Shown piece by piece: positions 1 through 5,715 of a stretch of DNA of 5,878 nucleotides. The stretch is from NCBI GenBank assembly GCA_013316495.1, contig WSMP01000098.1, positions 1 to 5,878 on the forward strand, read 5' to 3'. The position numbers and the translations under genes are program-made. The DNA comes from Angelakisella sp. GTDB taxonomy: Bacteria > Bacillota > Clostridia > Oscillospirales > Ruminococcaceae. The notes under the pieces were generated by a model. It was given only the letters and a program-made list of their open reading frames with translations, did not search any database and had not been told where the DNA came from. The stretch's first letter is position 1; the number at the start of each line of letters is the position of its first letter.

Positions 1-161
1 GCCCGGTAAAATCCTGCTGCCAGGAAAAGAGCTTTGACCACTGCGGCCAGTGCGGGCAATTCCCCTGCGAGCTGCTGCGGCAGTTCACCTACGATAAGCA
101 GCAGGGGGACGGCGGAAAGCGCATCGAAACCTGTAGGGAATGGCAAAAGGAGGGCGTTTAA
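1..161 (+). CDS. DUF3795 domain protein, C-terminal fragment
   Basis: This is the 3' end of a gene that enters from the left; codons are in the frame starting at base 3 and end at TAA 159-161. The visible ~52 residues contain a CC pair, then CGQC followed by FPCELL, then GDGGKRIETCREW. This matches the end of DUF3795 proteins, short Cys-rich and probably metal-binding proteins of unknown role common in Firmicutes and archaea; metal binding is inferred from the paired cysteines. The N-terminus and any further Cys pairs lie outside the window. The stop codon abuts the ATG of the next gene, and that gene's ribosome binding site (AAGGAGGG, 147-154) lies inside this coding end, so the two are almost certainly co-transcribed and probably translationally coupled. 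No function can be assigned. Confidence 0.8.
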   Translation, partial: PVKSCCQEKSFDHCGQCGQFPCELLRQFTYDKQQGDGGKRIETCREWQKEGV

Positions 162-500
162 ATGGCTTCGCGACCGGAATATGTAGCCTTCGTCTGCGAC
201 CAGCTGCGGGAGGCGGGGGAAATCTCCTCCCGGAAGATGTTTGGAGAATACGGCATCTACTGCGACGGCAAAATTGTCGCTATGGTCTGCGACGACCTTT
301 TCTATGTGAAGAAGACCGCGGCGGGGGCGGCGGTGGTTCCCGGCTGTCCGGAGGGGGAGCCCTACCCCGGCGCCAAGCCCTGCCTGCTGATTGAAAATCC
401 GGAGGACCGGGAGCTGCTGGGGCGGCTCATCCGGGCCACCTGGGAGGAGCTGCCCTTCCCCAAGCCGAAGAAGAAAAAGGAGAAGAGCGCCAAGGCATGA
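162..500 (+). CDS. TfoX/Sxy N-terminal domain protein
   Basis: A 112-residue protein consisting almost only of a TfoX N-terminal domain. Signature parts are RKMFGEYGIYCDGK (about residues 24-37), the VCDDLFYVKKT strand (about 42-52), the PYPGAKPCLLIEN stretch (about 67-79), and a final helix with ATWEELPFPKPK. It ends in a Lys-rich tail (KPKKKKEKSAKA). Proteobacterial TfoX/Sxy has an additional C-terminal domain and activates competence genes; stand-alone N-domains like this are widespread in Firmicutes and have no established role, so a competence function should not be assumed. The start is secure: the ATG directly follows the upstream stop, with AAGGAGGG 7 nt before it. The stop overlaps the next start as ATGA. 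The basic tail could bind nucleic acid, but that is inference. Confidence 0.9.
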   Translation: MASRPEYVAFVCDQLREAGEISSRKMFGEYGIYCDGKIVAMVCDDLFYVKKTAAGAAVVPGCPEGEPYPGAKPCLLIENPEDRELLGRLIRATWEELPFPKPKKKKEKSAKA

Positions 501-964
501 AAGAGTTTGAGGGTTCCCCCTGCTACGCGTTCTTCCGTGTTCAAAGCGCCGGTGTCCTGGACTTCTGGAAGGGGTTCCTCCCGGCGGAAAAAAGCGCTTT
601 TCCTCCGGAGGAGGTCACTCGTCTGCTGGAGCTCGCTCCTTTTCGGAGCCATGCCGCCGGCGATCTGCGGCCGGACGGAAAGAGCCGGTATAATTTTTCC
701 GCCTGGTATGGCTGCGGGCAGGCCGAACCGGCTGTGAGCCGTTTTGACCAGTGCGGGCGAATCGTCCAGGCGCTCTTCCCTCGTATCCCGGCGCTGCTGG
801 AAATTCAGGCGCGGTACAACGTGGCCTTCAGCATCCAAATCTTCCCCTGCGATGGTAACCCGGACTGCTCGGTGATCGGCTTCACCAGGGAGATCATCGA
901 CTTTTGCCACCGCACCGGCACCGAAATCGTTGTGGATCTGTTTCTCTACGGCAGCGGCCAGTGA
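497..964 (+). CDS. DUF4279-like protein
   Basis: A 155-residue soluble protein with no signal peptide or membrane segment. It resembles DUF4279: an N-terminal strand (CYAFFRV), a PPEEVTRLLELAPFRSHAAGDL segment in which a short helix leads into a Gly-Asp turn, the sequence YNFSAWYGC around a conserved-looking Trp, and a C-terminal helix-strand ending IVVDLFLYG. DUF4279 proteins are small, of unknown function, and often sit in small accessory operons or near toxin-immunity genes; no toxin is visible here. The start ATG overlaps the TfoX-like stop (ATGA), and the nearest Shine-Dalgarno-like AGGAG (478-482) is about 14 nt away, so translation probably depends on coupling. It is the last gene of the rightward operon and is followed by a hairpin at 982-1012. 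The family call is by eye. Confidence 0.75.
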   Translation: MKEFEGSPCYAFFRVQSAGVLDFWKGFLPAEKSAFPPEEVTRLLELAPFRSHAAGDLRPDGKSRYNFSAWYGCGQAEPAVSRFDQCGRIVQALFPRIPALLEIQARYNVAFSIQIFPCDGNPDCSVIGFTREIIDFCHRTGTEIVVDLFLYGSGQ

Positions 965-981
965 TTCTCCCCATAAAATCG

Positions 982-1023
982 CCCCGGAAAGGATGAACCA
1001 TCCTCTCCGGGGTCTTTCTTTAT
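982..1023. terminator. Shared terminator between DUF4279-like gene and purA
   Basis: Arms 982-995 and 999-1012 form a 14-position stem with loop AAC. On the plus strand it is followed by the T-rich TCTTTCTTTATTT. On the minus strand it is followed by CGATTTTAT. The single imperfect pair is A-C on the plus strand but a tolerated G-U on the minus strand, so the structure is best formed in the purA transcript while still serving the rightward operon. The purA stop lies at the edge of the T-rich tail. Confidence 0.85.
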
Positions 1024-2295
1024 TTACCGCTGGATGTAGGCGTCCCGGTCCGCCCCCACCGAAACATACCCAATGGGGCAGCGCACCGCCTCCTCTAGGT
1101 ACTCCACATAGCGGCGGGCGGCGGCGGGCAGCTCCTCCCAACGGCGGCAGCTGCTGATATCGCATCCCCATCCGGGGAGGCGCTCCACCACCGGCCGGGC
1201 ACGCTCCAGGCTCCCGCCGCTTGGAAAGTCCTGGGTGGAGACGCCGTCCACCGTGTACTGGGTGCAGACGGGAATCTCCGGCAGGAAGGAGAGGACGTCC
1301 AGCTTCGTGAGGGCCAGCTGGTCCGCCCCCTGCATCCGCACGCCATACCGGCTGGCGGGGACGTCAAAGGGGCCCACCCGCCGGGGCCGTCCGGTAGCGG
1401 CGCCGTATTCCCCGCCGGCCTCCCGTAGGGCCTCCGCCTGCTCCCCAAACAGCTCGCAGGTGAAGGGTCCTTCCCCCACGCAGGTGGAGTAGGCCTTCAT
1501 CACCCCGATGGTCCGCTCCAGCTTCCGCCCTGGAATTCCCGCCCCGATGGGGGCGTAGGCCGCCAAGGTGGTGGAGGAAGAGGTAAAGGGATAGATGCCG
1601 TAATCAATGTCCCGCAGGGCCCCCAGCTGGGCCTCGAAGAGGACGTCCTTCCCTGCGGCAATGGCTTTTTCCAGGTATACGCCGGTGTCGCAGATATAGG
1701 GCCGCAGCGGCGCACCATTTTCCCGGAGCCACCGGAGGGTCTCGTCATAATCCTCCCCTGGGGCCCCATAGCCCCGTTCCAGCAGCAGGTTCTTCCACTC
1801 CAGCAGCTGCCTTAACCGCCGCTCCAGCCGTTGCGGTTCCAGCAGGTCCTCCATCCGCAGGGCCTTCTTCATGTATTTATCCCCGTAGATGGGGGCAATG
1901 CCCCGGCGGGTGGAGCCGTATTTTTCCCCCGCCAGCCGCTCCTCCTCCAGACAGTCCTGACGGACATGGGCGGGCAGGCAGATGGCGGCCTTGCCGCTGA
2001 TACGCAGATTTTCCGGGCTGAGTTTCACCCCGCGGGCAGCAAGGCGCTCCATCTCCCCCCGCAGGTGGGCGATGTCGATGACCATACCGGGCCCCAGGAT
2101 ATTGGTCACCGACGGTCGGAGGATGCCGGAGGGCAGCAGGTTCAGGACAAACTTTTCCCCCTCTACATAGATGGTGTGCCCGGCGTTATTCCCCCCCTGG
2201 TAACGGGCCACCACCTGATATTCCTGGGAAAGAAGGTCCACCATCCGGCCCTTCCCCTCGTCCCCCCAGTTGATTCCAACAATGGCTGTAAGCAT
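1024..2295 (-). CDS. purA: Adenylosuccinate synthase (divergent clade)
   Basis: This 423-residue cytosolic enzyme joins IMP and aspartate using GTP, the first committed step from IMP to AMP. The phosphate loop is clear: WGDEGKGR at 10-17, with the presumed catalytic Asp12 and Lys15, followed by GGNNAGHT with His40. Further landmarks are GSTRRGIAP (127-135), FEAQLGALRDID (220-231), ATGRPRRVGPFD (300-311), the guanine-binding LTKLDVL (329-335) and the C-terminal VGADRD. Length is normal for the family (about 425-430). The loop usually written FEGAQGTLLDID is changed: Gly-Ala-Gln is replaced by Ala-Gln-Leu, and the following TSSNTT region reads TSSSTT. This suggests a separate PurA clade rather than decay, because all nucleotide-binding motifs are kept. 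The start is fixed by homology; a GAGAGGAA-like site lies about 11 nt upstream, slightly far. It lies 77 nt downstream of pyrG with no clear promoter between, so co-transcription is likely. Confidence 0.95.
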   Translation of the reverse strand: MLTAIVGINWGDEGKGRMVDLLSQEYQVVARYQGGNNAGHTIYVEGEKFVLNLLPSGILRPSVTNILGPGMVIDIAHLRGEMERLAARGVKLSPENLRISGKAAICLPAHVRQDCLEEERLAGEKYGSTRRGIAPIYGDKYMKKALRMEDLLEPQRLERRLRQLLEWKNLLLERGYGAPGEDYDETLRWLRENGAPLRPYICDTGVYLEKAIAAGKDVLFEAQLGALRDIDYGIYPFTSSSTTLAAYAPIGAGIPGRKLERTIGVMKAYSTCVGEGPFTCELFGEQAEALREAGGEYGAATGRPRRVGPFDVPASRYGVRMQGADQLALTKLDVLSFLPEIPVCTQYTVDGVSTQDFPSGGSLERARPVVERLPGWGCDISSCRRWEELPAAARRYVEYLEEAVRCPIGYVSVGADRDAYIQR

Positions 2296-2331
2296 CGCGT
2301 TTTCATTCCTCTCTGTAGTAACTGAAGCTGA

Positions 2332-2391
2332 AGCGTTGGCGCTCCCCCAGGCGCAGGGTTTTTGGGTAAGATTTAACCCTCGCCCAACGCT
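2332..2391 (-). other. Structured pyrG-purA junction
   Basis: In the leftward transcript, AGCGTTGG (2391-2384) pairs perfectly with CCAACGCT (2339-2332). With one bulged G the helix extends by two more pairs. It encloses a second hairpin, AGGGTT/AACCCT (2380-2375 with 2360-2355), whose 14-nt loop includes the rest of the pyrG stop codon. There is no U-tract after it, so it is not a convincing terminator. It could protect or separate the two messages, or be chance in GC-rich DNA. Confidence 0.35.
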
Positions 2392-3983
2392 GCCTTGATG
2401 AAGGCCCGGAAGATGGGATGGGCCCGGTTGGGGCGGGATTTAAACTCCGGGTGGTACTGCACCCCGATGAAAAAGGGGTGATCCTTTCCCTCGATTGCCT
2501 CCACCAGCTGCCCGTCTGGGGACTGGCCGCAAAGGACAAGGCCCCCTTCCCGCTCCAGCCGCTCCCGGTAGCGGTTGTTCACCTCGTACCGGTGGCGGTG
2601 GCGCTCGGTAATCTCCGACGCGCCGTAGATAGCCCCCAGACGGGTGCCCTCCCCCAAGCGGCAAGGGTAAGCCCCCAGGCGCATGGTTCCCCCCTTGGGG
2701 ACCTCCCCCCGCTGGCCAGGCATCAGGTGAATCACCGGGTCTGGGGTCTCTGGGGCAAACTCGCTGGAATCCGCCTGGGGCAGTCCCAGAAGATTTCGCG
2801 CCGCCTCAATAACCGCAATCTGCATCCCCAAGCAGATGCCAAAGTAGGGCAGCCCTGTCCTCCGGGCGTACTGGGCAGCGGCAATCATCCCGGCGATACC
2901 CCGGCCACCAAAGCCTCCGGGGACAATAACCCCGGCGCACCCAGCCAAAGCCTCCTCTATATTCTCCCCGGAAAGCCCTTCGGAATCCACCCAGCGAATC
3001 TTCACCCTGGCATCGTTTTCATATCCGCCGTGGCGCAGGGCCTCCGCGATGGAAAGGTAGGCGTCATGAAGCTCCACATATTTCCCCACCAAAGCGATTT
3101 CCACCTGCCGCCGGGGATTTTCCACCCGCCGGCAAAGGGCGCGCCATTCCTCCAGGTCCGGCTCGCCGCCGGGGAGGTCCAGTACCTGGCAGGCGATGCG
3201 GTCCAGCCCCGCCTGGTGCAGCATCAGGGGGACATCGTAAAGGCTTGGGAGAGTGCGGTTTTCGATGACGCACTCCGGCCGCACATCACAGAAGAGGGCC
3301 AGTTTCTCCAGGATCCCCGGCTCCAGGGGCTCATCGCACCGGGCAATGATGACGTCCGGGATGATGCCCAGGCTCCGAAGCTCCCGCACCGAGTGCTGGG
3401 CGGGCTTGGTCTTGTGCTCCCCGGAGCACCGCAGGTAGGGCACCAGCACCACATGGAGAAAGAGGCAGTTCTGCCGTCCCACCTCCCTGGAAAGCTGGCG
3501 GATGGCCTCCAGGAAGGGCTGGCTTTCAATATCCCCGATGGTTCCGCCAATCTCGGTGATGATAACATCCGGATTGGTGCGCTCCCCCAAGGCGGCCACA
3601 AACCGCTTAATCTCCCCGGTGACGTGGGGAATCACCTGGACGGTGCTGCCCAGGTAGGCTCCGCTACGCTCCTTGTGCAGAACATCCCAGTACACCCGCC
3701 CAGAGGTGAGGTTGGAATACCGGTTCAGGTCCTCATCGATGAACCGCTCGTAATGCCCCAGGTCCAGGTCGGTTTCCGCCCCGTCCTCGGTGACAAAAAC
3801 CTCCCCATGCTGGTAGGGGCTCATGGTGCCGGGGTCCACATTCACATAGGGGTCCAGCTTTTGGGCCGCCACTCGCAGGCCCCGCGCCTTTAAAAGCCTC
3901 CCCAGGGAGGCGGCGCTGATGCCCTTCCCCAGGCCGGAGACCACGCCCCCGGTCACAAAGATGTACTTCACTGTTTTCTCCAT
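2373..3983 (-). CDS. pyrG: CTP synthase (glutamine-hydrolysing)
   Basis: A 536-residue enzyme that converts UTP to CTP using ATP and ammonia from glutamine. The N-terminal amidoligase domain has FVTGGVVSGLGKG at 9-21 (phosphate-loop Lys20), KLDPYVNVDPGTMSP at 42-56, DLDLGHYERF at 72-81 and TEIGGTIGDIES at 143-154; Asp74 and Glu144 are the expected Mg ligands. SGEHKTKPAQHSVREL (187-202) is the UTP/CTP site region. The C-terminal class I glutamine amidotransferase domain has PGGFGGRG (355-362), nucleophile Cys384 in FGICLGMQ, and His511/Glu513 in YHPEF. All catalytic residues are present and length is normal. An in-frame ATG 15 codons upstream exists, but the chosen start has GAAAGGAG 5 nt before it and matches where the family begins; the extension would run into the leader hairpin. 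It has its own consensus promoter and structured leader, and is followed by purA. Confidence 0.98.
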   Translation of the reverse strand: MEKTVKYIFVTGGVVSGLGKGISAASLGRLLKARGLRVAAQKLDPYVNVDPGTMSPYQHGEVFVTEDGAETDLDLGHYERFIDEDLNRYSNLTSGRVYWDVLHKERSGAYLGSTVQVIPHVTGEIKRFVAALGERTNPDVIITEIGGTIGDIESQPFLEAIRQLSREVGRQNCLFLHVVLVPYLRCSGEHKTKPAQHSVRELRSLGIIPDVIIARCDEPLEPGILEKLALFCDVRPECVIENRTLPSLYDVPLMLHQAGLDRIACQVLDLPGGEPDLEEWRALCRRVENPRRQVEIALVGKYVELHDAYLSIAEALRHGGYENDARVKIRWVDSEGLSGENIEEALAGCAGVIVPGGFGGRGIAGMIAAAQYARRTGLPYFGICLGMQIAVIEAARNLLGLPQADSSEFAPETPDPVIHLMPGQRGEVPKGGTMRLGAYPCRLGEGTRLGAIYGASEITERHRHRYEVNNRYRERLEREGGLVLCGQSPDGQLVEAIEGKDHPFFIGVQYHPEFKSRPNRAHPIFRAFIKAALGEG

Positions 3984-3988
3984 ACCCG

Positions 3989-3996
3989 CTCCTTTC
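3989..3996 (-). promoter_or_regulatory. pyrG ribosome binding site
   Basis: GAAAGGAG read on the minus strand, 5 nt before the ATG at 3983-3981. It decides the pyrG start against the upstream in-frame ATG at 4028. It lies 10 nt beyond the leader hairpin and is not paired within it. Confidence 0.85.
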
Positions 3997-4006
3997 AAAT
4001 TCAAAG

Positions 4007-4068
4007 AAGGCGTCTGCTCCAAAGACATTCTCCACCTGCGTGGGGAGAAGGTCCAGAGCAGACGCCTT
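4007..4068 (-). promoter_or_regulatory. pyrG leader hairpin, candidate attenuator
   Basis: In the pyrG 5' leader, 4068-4056 and 4019-4007 are perfect 13-bp complementary arms (AAGGCGTCTGCTC / GAGCAGACGCCTT). Inside, GGAC (4054-4051) can pair with GUCU (4026-4023), and UUCUCC/GGAGAA (4049-4044 with 4033-4028) forms an apical helix, giving one long rod. The G-U pair in the middle helix exists only on the minus strand, which fits a function in this transcript. It is followed by the U-rich UUCUUUGAAUUUG. In Bacillus subtilis, pyrG is controlled by CTP-sensitive attenuation in the leader, so the same output is plausible. However, no GGG run is seen at the likely transcript start, so the B. subtilis G-slippage mechanism is not evident. 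The apical UUCUCCCC tract is a possible contact site. Confidence 0.6.
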
Positions 4069-4081
4069 TGTTTGACGCTTT

Positions 4082-4111
4082 ATTATAATGCAGCCAGGGC
4101 GGGGATGTCAA
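4082..4111 (-). promoter_or_regulatory. pyrG promoter, consensus sigma-A type
   Basis: On the minus strand a perfect TTGACA (4111-4106) is separated by 18 nt from a perfect TATAAT (4087-4082). The expected transcript start is near 4076-4075, giving a leader of about 90 nt that begins only about 8 nt before the leader hairpin. A core promoter this strong, followed by a terminator-like structure, fits control after initiation. Confidence 0.9.
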
Positions 4112-4156
4112 GGGTTCCCGGCAGGATTTGCACAAAAAATTACTTGCCCCTCTTGC

Positions 4157-4417
4157 TTACAGTGGCAGCAGCCCGCCCAGCCCCAAAGCGATGAGGGTTA
4201 CCCCCGCCGCCAGCACCCCGGCTATAAGGAGCTTCTTCCAGCTAAAGCCCTGGCGGGGGCGGTATTTGATGGTCCGGACGTATTCCCCCGCCCGCCGGCG
4301 GAGGGCCCCTTCGTCGGTATCGGGGCGGCCCGCCCGGAGAAAGAGAATCGCCTTTTCAAAATACTCGCTCTCAATATCCACCACTTCCACCACCCGCTTG
4401 TTCACACCCTTCAGCAT
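4157..4417 (-). CDS. Small C-terminally membrane-anchored protein, unknown
   Basis: An 86-residue protein I cannot name with certainty. The N-terminal half (MLKGVNKRVVEVVD, then EYFEKAILFLRAGRP) looks like a compact cytosolic strand-helix module. A charged middle with several Arg follows. The last ~28 residues are WKKLLIAGVLAAGVTLIALG and a short GLLPL end, a single transmembrane helix with positive residues before it, which suggests the N-terminus lies in the cytoplasm. The frame stays open upstream for 71 more codons, but that stretch reads through the repeat-rich intergenic DNA with atypical composition. The chosen ATG has AGGGGG 8 nt before it. No clear terminator follows; the pyrG promoter starts 46 nt downstream. 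It is divergent from ogg. I have seen similar starts (MLKGVNK) in clostridial hypothetical proteins, but I know of no function. Confidence 0.7.
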   Translation of the reverse strand: MLKGVNKRVVEVVDIESEYFEKAILFLRAGRPDTDEGALRRRAGEYVRTIKYRPRQGFSWKKLLIAGVLAAGVTLIALGLGGLLPL

Positions 4418-4502
4418 GGCCCCGTCCCCCTGTTCCGGCAATTTCTTCGCAGCTCGCTTCTGCTTTTTTAGAGTTCCTCCCTGACGGCTGTTTATACATC
4501 TT

Positions 4503-4540
4503 TTTCCGGAAAGGGTTGGATGAAAAATATACGGTCCGTA
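4503..4540. repeat. Two short palindromes upstream of the small membrane protein gene
   Basis: TTTCCGGAAA at 4503-4512 is a perfect 10-bp palindrome. TACGG-T-CCGTA at 4530-4540 is a perfect inverted repeat with a one-base centre. Both lie 85-125 nt before the leftward gene and around its weak promoter candidate, so they could be operators. Chance occurrence cannot be excluded. Confidence 0.35.
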
Positions 4541-4581
4541 AATGCCTATTTTCCACAGTTTCAACTCTGCTTTCCACAAAA

Positions 4582-4605
4582 CCCTGTTGAAAACCCTGTT
4601 GAAAA
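4582..4605. repeat. 12-bp tandem repeat, iteron-like
   Basis: CCCTGTTGAAAA occurs twice in perfect tandem (4582-4593, 4594-4605). It is followed at once by a degenerate copy of its core, GGTGGAAAACCC, at 4606-4617. Read on the minus strand the cores are TTTTCAACA, TTTTCAACA and TTTTCCACC, a series grading into a DnaA-box-like sequence. Confidence 0.75.
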
Positions 4606-4735
4606 GGTGGAAAACCCTTTTCGGTTCCACACTTTTTGGTGAATATAGGGGCTGTTGAGAACTTTTTCCACCTAAAAAGCCCCTTTGTTCTTTTCATACA
4701 GACAGTTATTTCCCCTTGTCACCAATTCCCCATTT

Positions 4736-4783
4736 TTTCGTAAATTTCGTATGGTTATCCAAAAATACGCAATTTTATGCGAA
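4736..4783. repeat. TTTCGTA repeats and related inverted motifs upstream of ogg
   Basis: TTTCGTA occurs at 4736-4742 and 4745-4751 (9-nt period). Inverted relatives follow: ATACGC at 4765-4770 and ATGCGAA at 4777-4783. CGTAT (4748-4752) and ATACG (4765-4769) are exact inverted copies. The arrangement, about 45-95 nt before the ogg -10, could bind a regulator. No known operator is recognised. Confidence 0.3.
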
Positions 4784-4822
4784 TAAGCTCCAAGAAACGG
4801 GCTTTTCTCCACAGCTTTTTTC

Positions 4823-4831
4823 TGCTATACT
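4823..4831 (+). promoter_or_regulatory. ogg promoter, extended -10
   Basis: TGCTATACT matches the extended -10 form TGnTATAAT at all but one position. The -35 region at the expected distance is T-rich but poor, as is usual with an extended -10. Expected transcript start is near 4838, about 20 nt before the ogg start codon. One DnaA-box-like nonamer (4805-4813) sits just upstream. Confidence 0.65.
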
Positions 4832-4844
4832 GGATAGCGTTAAG

Positions 4845-4852
4845 AAGGGGGG
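4845..4852 (+). promoter_or_regulatory. ogg ribosome binding site
   Basis: AAGGGGGG with a 7-nt spacer to ATG 4860. It fixes the ogg start and rules out the 48-codon in-frame extension back to 4716, which would begin upstream of the promoter. Confidence 0.8.
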
Positions 4853-4859
4853 ATGCTGC

Positions 4860-5693
4860 ATGGCGGAAGTTTCCACCGTCTTTGCACCGGAGGGGGTCCA
4901 TCTGGTGGGGGCGGCAAGGCAGTTTGCGTTGCCGGAGACCCTGGACTGCGGGCAGGCCTTCCGGTGGCGGATGCTGGCGGACGGACGGTGGGAGGGGGTG
5001 GCCGGTAGCCGCTTCCTCACCCTGGAGCGCCGGGGGGAGGACATTGTCCTTCTGGGCATCGGGGCAGACGTCTTCCCTTTTTGGGCAGATTACTTCGACC
5101 TTGGGCGGGATTACGCAGCCCTGGAGCAGCTGTTCCGGCGCAATCCCCCCTTGCGCCGGGCTATGGACTTCTGCTCCGGCATCCGGGTGCTGCGCCAAGA
5201 GCCCTGGGAGACCCTTTGCACCTTCATCCTCAGCGCCAATAACAATATCCCCCGAATCAAGGGCATTGTAGAGCGGCTTTGTCAGGGGTGGGGGGAGACC
5301 ATCCCCAAAACCGCTCTGCGCGCCTTTCCCACACCGGAGCGGCTGGCTGCTCTCTCCCCCGGCGAGCTGGCCCCCATCCGGGCGGGATGGCGGAGCGAAT
5401 ACCTGCTGGACGCTGCCCGGCGGGTAGCGGCGGGACAGCTGGACCTTCTGGCGCTGGCGCAGCTGCCCACAGAGGAAGCCTTGGCGGGGCTGCTGGAGGT
5501 AAAGGGGGTGGGGGAAAAGGTGGCCCGATGCGTCCTGCTTTTCGGCTTTGGCAGGGTGGAATGTATCCCTATGGATGTTTGGATGAAGCGCGTTATGGCG
5601 GAGCTTTACCCCAGGGGCCTCCCCCGGTATCTGCGGCCCTACGGGGGGATTGCCCAGCAGACCCTCTTCCATTACTACCGCACCATCCGGTAG
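4860..5693 (+). CDS. ogg: 8-oxoguanine DNA glycosylase/AP lyase, OGG1 type
   Basis: A 277-residue base-excision repair enzyme that removes 8-oxoguanine opposite cytosine and can cut the resulting abasic site. The N-terminal OGG domain carries LDCGQAFRW (28-36), equivalent to LASGQSFRW of human OGG1. The HhH-GPD fold follows: FILSANNNIPRIKGIVERL (122-140, with the Asn triplet that contacts the estranged cytosine), GWRSEYL (176-182), then the helix-hairpin-helix VKGVGEKVARC (214-224) with catalytic Lys220. Asp239 in IPMDVWMKR is the catalytic aspartate. The end, GGIAQQTLFHYYR, matches the family. No Cys cluster for iron-sulfur is present, unlike MutY or Nth. Length is close to that of clostridial OGGs (about 290) and shorter than human. 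It is monocistronic: own extended -10 promoter and a hairpin 22 nt after the stop. Confidence 0.95.
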   Translation: MAEVSTVFAPEGVHLVGAARQFALPETLDCGQAFRWRMLADGRWEGVAGSRFLTLERRGEDIVLLGIGADVFPFWADYFDLGRDYAALEQLFRRNPPLRRAMDFCSGIRVLRQEPWETLCTFILSANNNIPRIKGIVERLCQGWGETIPKTALRAFPTPERLAALSPGELAPIRAGWRSEYLLDAARRVAAGQLDLLALAQLPTEEALAGLLEVKGVGEKVARCVLLFGFGRVECIPMDVWMKRVMAELYPRGLPRYLRPYGGIAQQTLFHYYRTIR

Positions 5694-5715
5694 CCGGGCC
5701 CTATCCCTTTTTGGA

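Larger units (their letters stand above)
4549..4813. other. DnaA-box-like nonamer cluster
   Basis: Nonamers close to TTATCCACA: TTTTCCACA at 4549-4557 (8/9), CTTTCCACA at 4570-4578 (7/9), TTTTCCACC on the minus strand at 4606-4614 (7/9), TTTTCCACC at 4664-4672 (7/9), TTATCCAAA at 4755-4763 (8/9) and TTCTCCACA at 4805-4813 (8/9). None is a perfect box. They lie in the most AT-rich part of the window together with TTTTCAACA repeats. The style recalls clostridial origins, but no dnaA, dnaN or rpmH is in the window. Confidence 0.35.
4418..4859. other. Divergent intergenic region, 442 bp, AT-rich
   Basis: This region lies between the leftward small membrane protein and the rightward ogg. Several frames are open across parts of it, but composition and repeats argue against coding. 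It holds two short palindromes, a 12-bp tandem repeat, several DnaA-box-like nonamers, TTTCGTA repeats and the ogg promoter, each listed separately. A weak leftward promoter may exist: TGGAAA, 18 nt, TATATT on the minus strand around 4526-4555. Confidence 0.7.

Noticed and set aside
362..1171. 269-codon open frame on the minus strand
   Set aside because: It crosses the TfoX-like and DUF4279-like genes, the terminator and the end of purA, and its product is Arg/Pro-rich without family features.
2418..3893. 491-codon open frame on the plus strand opposite pyrG
   Set aside because: It lies wholly antisense to a clear pyrG, has a His/Pro/Gly-rich low-plausibility product, no good ribosome binding site, and is a usual by-product of GC-rich coding DNA.
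4112..4156. Terminator for the small membrane protein gene
   Set aside because: A run of T is present on the minus strand (ATTTTTTG), but no stem precedes it.
4418..4630. 71-codon N-terminal extension of the small membrane protein
   Set aside because: The extension translates the 12-bp tandem repeat and AT-rich intergenic DNA, while the internal ATG at 4417 has a Shine-Dalgarno-like sequence and begins a better-looking protein.
4645..4680. Hairpin GGGGCT...AGCCCC with inner TTTTT/AAAAA and a T-rich tail
   Set aside because: It looks terminator-like on the plus strand, but there is a 9-nt one-sided bulge and no rightward gene upstream to terminate.
4716..4859. 48-codon N-terminal extension of ogg
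   Set aside because: It lies upstream of the predicted promoter, and the ATG at 4860 has a good ribosome binding site and fits the family's N-terminus.
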